NCBI RefSeq assembly: GCF_016863255.1
Contig: NZ_BOON01000006.1
Span: forward strand, 62,001-126,000
Direction: 5' to 3'
Origin: Planosporangium mesophilum
GTDB lineage: Bacteria; Actinomycetota; Actinomycetes; Mycobacteriales; Micromonosporaceae
DNA: 64,000 nt
A model generated the notes under the pieces. The model was not told the origin of the DNA. It did not search any database and worked only from the letters and a program-made list of their open reading frames with translations. Shown one piece after another: positions 53,532-62,042 of the stretch (positions within the stretch are counted from its first letter, which is position 1; each line of letters opens with the position of its first letter). The translations under genes and the position numbers were made by a program.

Positions 53532-54479
53532 TCAAGCCCGCAGGATCAGCTTTCCGGTGGTCCGGCGGGCGAGCAGGTCCTCGTGCGCCCGGCGGGTCTC
53601 GGCCAGCGGGTACTCGCCACCCACGACCGGCCGTACCCGACCGGCCGTCACCAGCTCGAAAAGCTCGGTCAGCGGCGGGGCGAACATGCCCGGTACGGCC
53701 AGCGCGGGGCTGAGCCAGAACCCGACGACCGACAGGTTGCGCATCATCAGGCGGCCGGGCTCGACCGGCTTGGCGACCTGACGGGACGCGGCGCCGAACG
53801 TGACGAGCCGGCCGAACTGCCCGAGGGCCTCGAACGCCGCGTCGAACACCGGGCCGCTCACGGCGTCGAGGACCACGTCGACGCGCTTCCCGCCGTTGGC
53901 CTCGATGACCCGCTCGGCGTACCCGTCGGCGTCGCCGGAGACCGCGACGTCCGCGCCCAGGTCCAGGGCGAGCCGCTGCTTGTCGGGCGTGGAGGCGGTG
54001 GCGATGACGCGGCCGGCACCGAAGGCCTTCGCGAGCTGTACGGCCAGTGACCCGACCCCGCCCGCCGCGGCGTTGACCACGACGCTCTCGCCGGGCGTCA
54101 GGCGGGCGCTGGTACGCAGCAGGTGCCATGCGGACAGCCCCTGTACCAGCAGGGCGAGCGCCTCGCCGTCGCCGATCGCCTCCGGTACCTCGACGGTGAG
54201 CGCGGCGGGCAGGAGCGCCTTCTCCGCGTACCCTCCGCCCGTGGACAGCCCCATCACCCGGCGGCCGTCGGCGGTCCGCCCGATCACCTCGGAGCCGGGC
54301 ACGAAGGGCAGTTTCGGGCTGCTCAGGTAGGAGCCGTCGGCGAGGTGGGTGTCGGCGTAGTTGACCCCGGCCGCCTCGACGTCGACCAGGACCTGGTCCG
54401 GCCCGGGTACGGGATCCGGCAGCTCGACCGGCTCGAGCACCTCGGGTCCGCCGTAACGAGAGATCTGGATGGCACGCAT
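53532..54479 (-). CDS. Zinc-independent quinone oxidoreductase (MDR superfamily)
   Basis: 315 residues. Typical quinone-reductase sequence: MRAIQISRYGGPEVLEPVELPDPVPGPDQVLVDVEAAGVNYADTH, then LPFVPGSEVIGR, VQGLSAWHLL and the NADPH site VVVNAAAGGVGSLAVQLAKAFGA. There is no structural-zinc Cys cluster. GVNYADT is the QOR signature. It reduces quinones or enals with NADPH. It converges on the mannosyltransferase with 4 bases between stops. Confidence 0.9.
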   Translation of the reverse strand: MRAIQISRYGGPEVLEPVELPDPVPGPDQVLVDVEAAGVNYADTHLADGSYLSSPKLPFVPGSEVIGRTADGRRVMGLSTGGGYAEKALLPAALTVEVPEAIGDGEALALLVQGLSAWHLLRTSARLTPGESVVVNAAAGGVGSLAVQLAKAFGAGRVIATASTPDKQRLALDLGADVAVSGDADGYAERVIEANGGKRVDVVLDAVSGPVFDAAFEALGQFGRLVTFGAASRQVAKPVEPGRLMMRNLSVVGFWLSPALAVPGMFAPPLTELFELVTAGRVRPVVGGEYPLAETRRAHEDLLARRTTGKLILRA

Positions 54480-54535
54480 CGGGCCAGACTAATCCCGCAT
54501 GATCCTGGAGACTGCTGCCTGTGAGGAGGGCGACG

Positions 54536-55297
<762 letters not shown>

Positions 55298-56125
55298 TCA
55301 CCACGCGCCGCTGGTGTCGGGCGCCGGCCCGGTACGGGGCGGGGTTCGCTGCCGCGCCGCCTCGTACAGCAGCACGCTCGCCGCGGTCGCCGCGTTGAGC
55401 GAGCTTGCCGAGCCGCCGATCGGGATGCGCACCATCCGGTCGCAGGCCGACCGCCACGCCGCCGACAGTCCCACGGTCTCGTTGCCGATCACCAGCAGGG
55501 TCGGCCGGGTCAGGTCATGGTCGGCCACGTCGACCTCGGCCGACTCGTCGGCGGCGACGACGGCGCACCGACCGTCGGCCCAGTCGAGCACCTCCCGGTG
55601 CGAGGGCATCCGCACCGCGGGTACCGAGAACAGCGAGCCGGTGCTGGCCCGTACCGTCTTCGGGTCGTACACGTCCGCGGCGTGCCCGGTGACGATGACG
55701 CCGTCGGCGCCGAACGCGTCGGCCGAGCGCAGCAGCGTACCGATGTTGCCCGGGCTGCCGGGCCGGTCGAACACGACGCCCAGGAACGAGGGGCCCACCT
55801 CGATGCGGCTGAGGTCGTCGGGGGCGATCGCGGCCACCGCGATCAGCTCGACGTCCGCGTCGTCCTTGTCGCTCAGCTCGCCGAGCAGGTCGGGCGCGAC
55901 CGCGAACCGCGGGGCGTCGACCCGGTCCAGGATGTCCCGCGCCCACCGCGACAGGTCGTCGGTATCGCGGTGCAGCAGCGCGTGGAGCGGCCAGCCGTGC
56001 TCGACGGCCAGGTTGATCGGGCGTACGCCCTGGACGAGAAACTCACCGGCGCGCTGGCGCTTGGCCCGGTTGGTCAACAGGGACTGCCACTGCTGGAACC
56101 GGGCGTTGCGGGTCGTGATACGCAC
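55298..56125 (-). CDS. TrmH/SpoU family RNA 2'-O-methyltransferase
   Basis: About 275 residues from GTG 56125. An N-terminal RNA-binding substrate domain (RITTRNARFQQWQSLLTNRAKRQRAGEFLVQGVRPI) precedes the SPOUT knot: LGVVFDRPGSPGNIGTLLRSADAFGADGVIVTG (motif 1), LLVIGNETVGLSAAW (motif 2) and RIPIGGSASSLNAATAASVLLYEA (motif 3). It methylates ribose in rRNA or tRNA; the target is unknown. No intergenic base separates it from the SDR gene. Confidence 0.92.
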   Translation of the reverse strand: MRITTRNARFQQWQSLLTNRAKRQRAGEFLVQGVRPINLAVEHGWPLHALLHRDTDDLSRWARDILDRVDAPRFAVAPDLLGELSDKDDADVELIAVAAIAPDDLSRIEVGPSFLGVVFDRPGSPGNIGTLLRSADAFGADGVIVTGHAADVYDPKTVRASTGSLFSVPAVRMPSHREVLDWADGRCAVVAADESAEVDVADHDLTRPTLLVIGNETVGLSAAWRSACDRMVRIPIGGSASSLNAATAASVLLYEAARQRTPPRTGPAPDTSGAW

Positions 56126-56180
56126 CCCAGCACGGTATGCGACCGTGCCGCCCGCTGCCCCACCGCTGCGGATCACCGGA

Positions 56181-56528
56181 TCAGCCCGCGGCGTCGTCGG
56201 CCTGCTCGGCGGTGTCGTAGAGCGGAATCATGCGGGTGAGATGGGTGGCGTCGAGCACCTGCCGGACGATCGGCTGCACGCCCGCCAGTCGCAGCCACCC
56301 ACCGTGGCGGGTGGCCATCAGATGCGTCTGCGCCATCATGTTGAGCCCGCTCGAGTCGCACAGGTCGACCCCACTGAGGTCGAGGACGATGCGCGGCTTC
56401 TCCTCCGCGGCGAGCGCCAGCAGCGTCTCCTTCAAAGCCTCATGGGTATCGAAGTAGATGCTGCCACTCGCCGCTACGACCGTATGATCCGCGCTCCGGC
56501 GGACGACGACGTCGACCCTGTCTGTCAC
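56181..56528 (-). CDS. STAS-domain anti-sigma factor antagonist
   Basis: About 115 residues from GTG 56528. VVAASGSIYFDTHEALKETLLALAAEEKPRIVLDLSGVDLCDSSGLNMMAQTHLMA is an SpoIIAA-like STAS domain, with the phosphorylatable Ser in DLCDSSGLN. Such proteins release sigma factors from HATPase-type anti-sigma factors when dephosphorylated. No kinase or sigma gene lies in the window. A longer reading upstream is Arg/Pro-rich and unlikely. Confidence 0.82.
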   Translation of the reverse strand: MTDRVDVVVRRSADHTVVAASGSIYFDTHEALKETLLALAAEEKPRIVLDLSGVDLCDSSGLNMMAQTHLMATRHGGWLRLAGVQPIVRQVLDATHLTRMIPLYDTAEQADDAAG

Positions 56529-57111
56529 CGCATGGCCCGCTTCCCGATAGCCCGTTTCCCCGCCGGCGGCGCGGGACCACTCCACCCCCAGCAGCCTAGT
56601 CGCCCACGGCGGTTCCGCATGGCGCGCGACGTACACCGGAGGGCCGGGGGTCCCGTGGCCGCCGCGACGCCGGCCGCAGGCCGTTTCCTCGGTGGGTGAG
56701 ATCAAGCGACGCGGCCGAGTTCGTCAACGGGTACCGCGTTTGCCCGCTTCGATGCCACGAGCGACCTGGCGGCTTTCAATTCACGATGACGCGGCTTTTT
56801 CGGTGCGGCGAAATACCTGTGGAAATCGGCGCTCGGTGAACCCATTTCCGGGCTGCCGCTCCACCACGGTCCGGGGTAGATGCCAATAACACCTGGAGTC
56901 GCGCCGACTGTTCACCACCGTGGTGCATAGCGACACCCAGGCACGGCTGCCGCCTTGCCTGCCGTGCCGGACCTCCGGGCCACGAGCACAATCAGTAACC
57001 CCGTCCAGCGGGGTTCAACGAGCAACAGGTCGAGCGAGGACACGGACGGCGATCCCGGGTGGAGTGGCTGCGCCTACCGGCGGGCTCCCGCCTGGCGTCT
57101 TCGCTTCAAGA
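56529..57111. other. Gene-free interval between the STAS gene and the DUF3073 gene
   Basis: About 580 bases. Frames on either strand have no ribosome sites or protein-like composition. It contains the STAS gene leader at its left end, a patch with lower GC at about 56770-56860, and at 56997-57015 a small hairpin that may end the DUF3073 transcript. Confidence 0.5.
56997..57015 (-). terminator. Small hairpin downstream of the DUF3073 gene
   Basis: AACCCCG-TCCAG-CGGGGTT is a perfect 7-bp stem about 100 bases beyond the DUF3073 stop on the minus strand. No T tract follows. Confidence 0.35.
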
Positions 57112-57306
57112 TCAGCGCCGAGGCTCGGACCAGCGGTCCTGACTCTCCTCGTCGGAGTAGTCGCCGTCCTCGTGATCGAGCTCGTCATCCGACTTGCCGT
57201 TGCCAGCAAGCTCGCGCTGCAGTGCAGCGAGATCGGTGGTCGGAGAGTGATACTTGAGCTCTCGGGCCACCCTCGTCTGCTTGGCTTTGGCTCGGCCGCG
57301 GCCCAT
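57112..57306 (-). CDS. DUF3073 family protein
   Basis: 64 residues. The N-terminus MGRGRAKAKQTRVARELKY, then SPTTDLAALQREL, is the unmistakable start of the actinobacterial DUF3073 family; the second half is acidic (DDELDHEDGDYSDEE) and ends in WSEPRR. ATG 57306 has AAGGGGG at ideal spacing, and CATAAT (minus strand, at 57329-57334) may be its -10 box. Function unknown. Confidence 0.9.
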   Translation of the reverse strand: MGRGRAKAKQTRVARELKYHSPTTDLAALQRELAGNGKSDDELDHEDGDYSDEESQDRWSEPRR

Positions 57307-57556
57307 GGCTCGACCCCCTTGGACAGAAATTATGGGGACAGCCCCTCGTGCAGGCGGACCCCATCATGTAGGCACCTCTCGTTCGTCAACCATAACATCG
57401 TCCGCACGGCACTTCGGTGTCTCGGTGTCGCTGAAGAGCCGGCGCCGGAGCCGCCACACCACCTGGGGCTACCGCACGATGCCGGCCACCGACATGCGCA
57501 CCATCCGCGCACCGCTCATCTACCGAGCGTCACCGTCGATCTTGATCGTCCACCGC
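57307..57556. other. Short gene-free interval upstream of DUF3073
   Basis: About 250 bases between the DUF3073 start and the DNA methyltransferase stop. It holds the DUF3073 promoter/leader (CATAAT-like box) and a TTGACG on the minus strand near 57392. No gene-like frame. Confidence 0.4.
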
Positions 57557-58852
57557 CTACGACTCCGCCACACCGCTGACCGTCACTTCCACGAGTCCGG
57601 CGCCGCTGTTACGCGCCCGGAGGTAATCCTGCTCGATTCGCCCGAAGCCGTTCGCCTCGAACAGGCTGGCGAGTATGTCGTGCGTCTCGACCATGATTCC
57701 CTTGGTCTCGGTATTGCCCACCACGTAACCGATAGGCGCCCCGCTCATTACTTTTCTACCGACCGCGGCGAGGTGGATGTCCATGTCGTTGAAGAACTTG
57801 GTCACGTAATTTCCCATGAGCAGGCTCTGCTCATGCAGATCCTCGTACACCCGGCCCATCGCCCTGGCGACGTTCTCGGTCGGCTCGACGACGCCCTTTT
57901 GGAGCACCGAAGTAGCTCTGCCCCAGGTGCCGGCGATGGTGACGGTGTCGAGGTCGCCGGCCTCCCTCGGAGTTGAGATGAATTCCAGGAGGTACAGGTG
58001 GGGCCGCGTGTTCCATACGTAGCTGTACCTGTTGGGGTAGGGCGGAGAGGTGAAGACGGCCCCGATGGACCCGTCCGGTACCTCTTCCAGCCCTCGGCTG
58101 TCGGAGTTGATGATCTGCGCACGGCCCACGCGCGAGGGGATGTGGCGTTCCAGATCCTCGATCATCCGGGCGACCACCTCCTTGAACGGCCTGATCACCT
58201 CGATGTCGTGTGACGACCGGTCGACGAAGAACAGCTGCAACCGGCCGAGCGTGATGTTGGCCGTCGAGTAGACGATCTCCGCCAGGGCGAGCCTCAGGTG
58301 ATCCGCGACGTCTCCCCCGTGCTTCCCGATGGACTGCCGCAGCGCCAGAAGCTGCCTGAGTACATCCGGACGCCACCACCGGTAGACGTTGTGGATGGGC
58401 GGAATCACGGTGCCGAGCTCGGCAGCGAACTCCTCGACGTCCAGTGGTCCGCTCGACAGCAGGTCGGCGGTCGACGACAGCACAGCCGCCAGCGCCACGC
58501 GAAGCTCGTCGACGCTGACGTCCCATCTGGTCGAGGTCCGCGAGACGAACGCGAGAAAAGGGTTGATCTCGAAGCCGACGGAGTCGAGGCCCCTTCGGGT
58601 GGCGACGATGCAGGTGGTGCCCGCACCGGAGAACGGCTCCAGCAATCGGCCCGAGTCGAATTGAGGATGCTCGTCGAGCCAGTGACCGACCAGGTGGGGC
58701 GAGTAGCTGGGCGTCAGCCGGAACCACCGGTGAAAGGGAGAGTCGAGGCCACCCTCGAAGGTGATGCGGTGACGAGGGCGACGCCGAGGGGTTGCGGTCG
58801 CGTCCGCCAGCACCAACGACTCGGGCAACCGCGCGGCTTCGTCGGTGGTCAT
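57557..58852 (-). CDS. DNA (amino) methyltransferase with TSPPY motif, apparently without restriction partner
   Basis: 431 residues. SAM motif LEPFSGAGTTCIVATRRGLDSVGFEINPF (about 71-99) precedes the catalytic motif AVFTSPPYPNRYSYVWNTR (about 263-280). TSPPY with this order indicates a DNA N4-cytosine/N6-adenine methyltransferase. A 160-residue helical insertion between the motifs may serve target recognition. A third SAM-fold strand appears in GAPIGYVVGNTETKG. No endonuclease, helicase or specificity gene is near. Flanking gene-poor DNA with degenerate repeats and a less GC-biased composition by eye suggest acquisition. Recognition sequence unknown. Confidence 0.85.
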   Translation of the reverse strand: MTTDEAARLPESLVLADATATPRRRPRHRITFEGGLDSPFHRWFRLTPSYSPHLVGHWLDEHPQFDSGRLLEPFSGAGTTCIVATRRGLDSVGFEINPFLAFVSRTSTRWDVSVDELRVALAAVLSSTADLLSSGPLDVEEFAAELGTVIPPIHNVYRWWRPDVLRQLLALRQSIGKHGGDVADHLRLALAEIVYSTANITLGRLQLFFVDRSSHDIEVIRPFKEVVARMIEDLERHIPSRVGRAQIINSDSRGLEEVPDGSIGAVFTSPPYPNRYSYVWNTRPHLYLLEFISTPREAGDLDTVTIAGTWGRATSVLQKGVVEPTENVARAMGRVYEDLHEQSLLMGNYVTKFFNDMDIHLAAVGRKVMSGAPIGYVVGNTETKGIMVETHDILASLFEANGFGRIEQDYLRARNSGAGLVEVTVSGVAES

Positions 58853-59283
58853 CGGCGCAGATTACCGGAGGACGCGAAGCCTCGGCGTCGGTACGCGTAG
58901 GGCCAACGTGAGCGCGAGCCTGGACGGATCATCCACCATTCCGTCGGTTACTTGCGCCGACCTGTTCATTCTCGCACTCTGCGTCGATGGCGAGGTCATC
59001 GTGTGTACGGCCACGTACGGCGTCCGACGGCGGTTCGCGGACCAGACGTGGAGCAGATATACAGCACCTGAACCCTCAACCTTCCGAGTAGAGGCGGTGA
59101 GGTACCTAGTGGTCACGTACGAGGTGAGGGGGCCTGTCTGAGTCTCGTGCGGGCCGGCTCGGCATGGCTGGTTGCTGTCCCTCGCTGCCGTACACCTGTC
59201 TCTCCGATCCGCGACTACGGCTTTGGACGCCGATATTGTGGGGTGGCGATCTGTCCACGCAGCCGACCGCAAGGAGGACCACC
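58853..59283. other. Gene-poor interval upstream of the small CxxCxGxG gene
   Basis: About 430 bases with lower GC in places (for example 59050-59090). It contains one copy of a diverged repeat (59004-59045). A short frame on the plus strand (58845-59141) has no ribosome site and overlaps the methyltransferase start, so it was not called. Confidence 0.5.
59004..59045. repeat. Diverged intergenic repeat, copy 1
   Basis: TGTACGGCCACGT (59004-59016) and CGACGGCGGTTCGCGGACC followed by AG (59025-59045) recur in the same order at 59576-59618 with a one-base spacing change. Similarity continues weakly for about 70 bases (CCTGAACC...GAGTA). Confidence 0.8.
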
Positions 59284-59475
59284 ATGTCCGATCAACTTCC
59301 GGTCCTGCGGACCTGTGGCTACTGCCGTGGCACTGGACGTCGCAACGAGTTCGACTGCCTGGCCTGCAAGGGCGCTGGCGTGGTCTGGTGTCCGGTACCC
59401 GACGCCGGCTACCCCGAGGATGACTGGCTACCGTCGCGCGATTCGAACCTGGGAAATCATCCACGGCAGGCTTGA
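59284..59475 (+). CDS. Small CxxCxGxG (DnaJ zinc-finger-like) protein
   Basis: 63 residues. ATG 59284 has a near-perfect ribosome site (AAGGAGG, 6-base spacing). The sequence TCGYCRGTGRRNEFDCLACKGAG contains two CxxCxGxG units, as in half of the DnaJ central zinc domain, plus another Cys in VWCPVP. It should bind one zinc ion. No J domain is present. Role unknown; such minimal proteins may be RNA- or protein-binding accessories. Confidence 0.7.
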   Translation: MSDQLPVLRTCGYCRGTGRRNEFDCLACKGAGVVWCPVPDAGYPEDDWLPSRDSNLGNHPRQA

Positions 59476-59766
59476 AGAGAACCCCGCCGTCCTGGCCGAT
59501 CCGCGCTCAGGCTGGCCGGCACCTCTACTGACCTGGGTCTACCCGTTGGCCTGCCTCCTCGCGGTCAGTCCTTTCTGTACGGCCACGTCCTGGTGTTCGA
59601 CGGCGGTTCGCGGACCAGGTCCGGACCACAACGCGAGCAACCAAGGTCCTGAACCTACGGAGTACAGGCAGAACGGTCCGGTGGTGGTCCGAACCGGTCG
59701 TGAACAGGCAGGCCATGAAGCCTGCTGTACGTAGTCGAGGCCGGCGCTCGCTGGGCTATGAGGAGA
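59476..59766. other. Gene-free interval carrying the second repeat copy
   Basis: About 290 bases between the small zinc protein and the aldo/keto reductase stop. It contains repeat copy 2 and, next to it, the short palindrome CGGACC-A-GGTCCG (59611-59623). No gene-like frame seen. Confidence 0.5.
59576..59618. repeat. Diverged intergenic repeat, copy 2
   Basis: Shares a 13-base and a 21-base identical block with copy 1 at 59004-59045, in the same orientation. A tiny inverted repeat follows directly. The two copies flank the small CxxCxGxG gene. Confidence 0.8.
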
Positions 59767-60720
59767 TCAAGCGACGTCTCCAGCGCCCCGTCCATTCCCA
59801 TCCCCGCTGGTCAGCTGTGTCTCGTGTTCCGAGCTTTCGTGGACGGAGCCGAGAAGAGCCAGTTCATCCGGGGACAGTCGCAACGTGCCGGCCGCTACGT
59901 TGGCGACCAGGTGGTCGGGATTTCCGGTGCCCGGGATGGCCAGCACGTGCGATCCGAGGTGCAGCGTCCAGGCGATCCGGACCTGCGCGGCCGTTGCCCC
60001 GTGGGCGCGGGCGATGGTGAGTATCGCGTCCCGGTCCGTGCCGCTGAGGCCGGTCTCTCGCCCGGCCCCGGCGATGGCGAAGAACGGTACGAACGCCACG
60101 CCTTGCTCTCCGCAGGCGCGTACGAAGTCGTCCTGCTCGCCCCGCCGGTAATCGACGCCGTAAGGGTTCTGCACGCAGACCACCGGCGCGATGGCCTGCG
60201 CTTCGGCGAGGTGGTGCGGCCGGACGTTGGAGAGGCCCAGGTGCCGGATGAGGCCGGCTTGCCGCAGGTCGGCTAGTGCACCAAAGTGCTCGGCGATCGA
60301 GTCGAGCCCGCGCTGGCGCAGGTTGACGATGTCGAGATGGTCGCGGCCGAGCTGGCGCAGGTTCTCCTCGACCTGGCCGCGCAACTGTTCCGGTCGGGCC
60401 AGAGGTAGCCAGTCACCGGATGGATCTCGGCCAGGGCCAACCTTGGTGACGATGACCAGGTTCTCCGGGTACGGGGCTAGCGCCCGATTGATCAGTTCGT
60501 TGGCGGAACGTAGTGACGAGAAGTAGAACGCCGCGGTGTCGATGTGGTTGACGCCCAGGTCTATCGCGCGGCGCAGCACGTTGATCGCCTGTTCGCGATC
60601 GCGCGGCGTGCCGTCGGCGTTGGCCGTCAAGCGCATCGCGCCGAAGCCGACCCGGTTGACCGTCAAGTCGCCGAGCGTCCAGGTGCCGGCCGACGCTGCC
60701 GTGATCTCCTCATAGATCAT
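59767..60720 (-). CDS. Aldo/keto reductase, PdxI (YdbC)-like
   Basis: 317 residues. TIM-barrel AKR with VNRVGFGAMRLTANADGTPRDREQA, GVNHIDTAAFYFSS (Asp and Tyr), LVIVTKVGPGRDP (Lys) and IRHLGLSNVRPHHLAEA. The catalytic His expected after strand 4 is replaced: LDIVNLRQRG has Arg where most AKRs have His. The same LDVVNLR pattern, as well as VCVQNPYGVDYR and IPGTGNPDHLVANVAA, occurs in E. coli PdxI (YdbC), an NADPH-dependent pyridoxal reductase. That assignment is from family memory. ATG 60720. Confidence 0.85.
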   Translation of the reverse strand: MIYEEITAASAGTWTLGDLTVNRVGFGAMRLTANADGTPRDREQAINVLRRAIDLGVNHIDTAAFYFSSLRSANELINRALAPYPENLVIVTKVGPGRDPSGDWLPLARPEQLRGQVEENLRQLGRDHLDIVNLRQRGLDSIAEHFGALADLRQAGLIRHLGLSNVRPHHLAEAQAIAPVVCVQNPYGVDYRRGEQDDFVRACGEQGVAFVPFFAIAGAGRETGLSGTDRDAILTIARAHGATAAQVRIAWTLHLGSHVLAIPGTGNPDHLVANVAAGTLRLSPDELALLGSVHESSEHETQLTSGDGNGRGAGDVA

Positions 60721-60859
60721 GCTCGAAGCTTGCCACCCGGACGCCCTTCCCCGGACCCCTTACCCCCGGGGCAATCCACACGGGACGTTGACCTGCGGCT
60801 GGAAAGCCGCCGAGCTGCCGGCACGGTCCCCAGTGTCCGCGCCAGTCCGCCGTTGTCCG

Positions 60860-61081
60860 TCATCCGCCCGCGGCGTCCTCGGCCTCCCAGCGCAGCAGGT
60901 CGCCCGGCTGGCACTCGAGCACCTCGCAGAGCGCAGCGAGCGTCGCGAAGCGCACCGCCTTGGCGCGACCGTTCTTGAGTACCGCCAGGTTGGCGGGCGT
61001 GATCCCTACGCGGTCGGCGAGCTCGCCCACGGACATCTTCCGCCTGGCCAGCATCACGTCGATGTCGACGGCGATCGGCAT
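60860..61081 (-). CDS. XRE family helix-turn-helix regulator (YozG-like)
   Basis: 73 residues, almost only an HTH: IAVDIDVMLARRKMSVGELADRVGITPANLAVLKNGRAKAVRFATLAALCEVLECQPGDLLRW. ATG 61081 has GAGGTG upstream and overlaps the DUF2975 stop by one base (TGATG). DUF2975-HTH pairs are widespread in Gram-positive bacteria and are thought to regulate themselves. Twin dyads upstream of the pair fit this. Confidence 0.9.
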   Translation of the reverse strand: MPIAVDIDVMLARRKMSVGELADRVGITPANLAVLKNGRAKAVRFATLAALCEVLECQPGDLLRWEAEDAAGG

Positions 61082-61566
61082 CAGATCACCTCGTCCAACT
61101 CGGCCTTCATCTGCGCCGCTTCGACGTCCCGCGCGACGGCCTGGGCGAGCAGCATCCGCAGCACGAGCACGATGAGCGCGACCCCCAGGATGGCCACGCC
61201 AACCCCGCCCATGATGACGGTGACGCCCGGGTCGTCCCGCTGGCCCGGCGCATTGAGGACCGTGACCGCGAACCACACGAGTGCAGCCGCCACGATCGCG
61301 CCGATCACGCCGTCCACGTACCGGAAGGCGGCGTGGGAGAACACGGTTCCGCGTCGCACCATCGTCACCAGCCGCCATACACAGACCAGGGCGACCTGGA
61401 CCGACACCATGCCCAGGATCGTGATCACGCGCAGCGGGGTCAGCGGGAGCGACCCCTGCTCCGGGTCGGTGGCCAACGCCCACACCATCAATGCCTGTAT
61501 GAACACGGTGCCGGCGAGCACCACCACGAGCACGGCGCGCAGCGCCCCCACTGTCAGCTTTCCCAT
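61081..61566 (-). CDS. DUF2975 domain membrane protein
   Basis: 161 residues with four membrane spans (about 8-30, 46-68, 85-106 and 117-139) and a charged C-terminus (RDVEAAQMKAELDEVI). VTMVRRGTVFSHAAFRYVDGVIGAIV is the DUF2975 signature between spans 2 and 3. ATG 61566 has GGAAGGA upstream. Translationally coupled to the XRE regulator. Likely a membrane component modulating that regulator (inference). Confidence 0.88.
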   Translation of the reverse strand: MGKLTVGALRAVLVVVLAGTVFIQALMVWALATDPEQGSLPLTPLRVITILGMVSVQVALVCVWRLVTMVRRGTVFSHAAFRYVDGVIGAIVAAALVWFAVTVLNAPGQRDDPGVTVIMGGVGVAILGVALIVLVLRMLLAQAVARDVEAAQMKAELDEVI

Positions 61567-61579
61567 GGCCTATCCTTCC

Positions 61580-61592
61580 ATCGAGTTACGAT
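61580..61592. promoter_or_regulatory. Operator-like dyad 1 for the XRE/DUF2975 pair
   Basis: ATCGAGTTACGAT has ATCG/CGAT arms around 5 bases. It begins 21 bases (two helical turns) before a second dyad of the same form at 61601-61613. Confidence 0.55.
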
Positions 61593-61598
61593 GGGAAT

Positions 61599-61615
61599 CT
61601 ATCGAAATTCGATAG
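61599..61615. promoter_or_regulatory. Operator-like dyad 2 for the XRE/DUF2975 pair
   Basis: CTATCGAAATTCGATAG is a perfect 17-base palindrome (8-bp arms, one central base) that contains ATCG-N5-CGAT in register with dyad 1. A minus-strand TTGACC (-35-like) abuts it. Confidence 0.65.
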
Positions 61616-61793
61616 GTCAAGCAAGATCTTGGACGGAGGGTGGGCGGCGGTTTCGCACCGCGGTGGGACGCCGCCTCCCCTCCCATGGCATGGCAATCGC
61701 GCGAACCGTCTTGATCTTGTCGAAGTCGGCCTCGCTTGAGAACAAATCGGACGAGAGCCTGGGCGGATCATGACCGCTGCTGTACGGGCGCGA

Positions 61794-61828
61794 AAGGGGC
61801 CGTTTCCGATCTTCGGAAACGGCCCCTT
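61794..61828 (-). terminator. tRNA-Ala terminator hairpin
   Basis: AAGGGGCCGTTTCCGA (61794-61809), a 3-base loop and TCGGAAACGGCCCCTT (61813-61828) form a perfect 16-bp stem 5 bases after the tRNA 3' end, followed on the minus strand by TCGCG. Its position marks it as the tRNA terminator. Confidence 0.8.
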
Positions 61829-61833
61829 ACCTC

Positions 61834-61910
61834 TGGTGGAGCTGAGGGGATTTGAACCCCTGACCCCCTCGATGCGAACGAGGTGCGCTACCAGTCTGCG
61901 CCACAGCCCC
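61834..61910 (-). tRNA. tRNA-Ala(CGC)
   Basis: On the minus strand, acceptor arms GGGGCTG (61910-61904) and CAGCTCC (61844-61838) pair with one G-U, discriminator A and encoded CCA. The anticodon arm CCTCG TTCGCAT CGAGG gives anticodon CGC. The T arm is AGGGG TTCAAAT CCCCT. All arms fold. Confidence 0.95.
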
Positions 61911-62042
61911 TTGCGATCATCTACCTCGCGGTAGCTGACCGGCGCCCACGATAACAGGTCGTGAGCACCGACGGCGAATTGGATCGCCGCGACACTCCGA
62001 GATCTTGGCGGCCCGGCACGACGACGCCGCGGGCCCCATGAT

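Larger units (their letters stand above)
61567..61833. other. Regulatory interval between DUF2975 gene and tRNA-Ala
   Basis: About 270 bases. From left: the DUF2975 leader, two operator-like dyads, TTGACC on the minus strand at 61615-61620, about 170 bases with nothing recognisable, and the tRNA-Ala terminator hairpin. Confidence 0.55.

Noticed and set aside
51907-53781. Plus-strand frame of 624 codons over the mannosyltransferase
   Set aside because: Frame-shifted shadow of the PMT gene, which has proper motifs and membrane spans in its own frame.
56920-57579. Plus-strand frame of 219 codons opposite DUF3073
   Set aside because: The minus-strand 64-residue DUF3073 protein is clearly the real gene; the plus frame lacks any support.
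58845-59141. Short plus-strand frame beside the DNA methyltransferase
   Set aside because: No ribosome site, overlaps the methyltransferase start, and runs through the repeat; considered non-coding.
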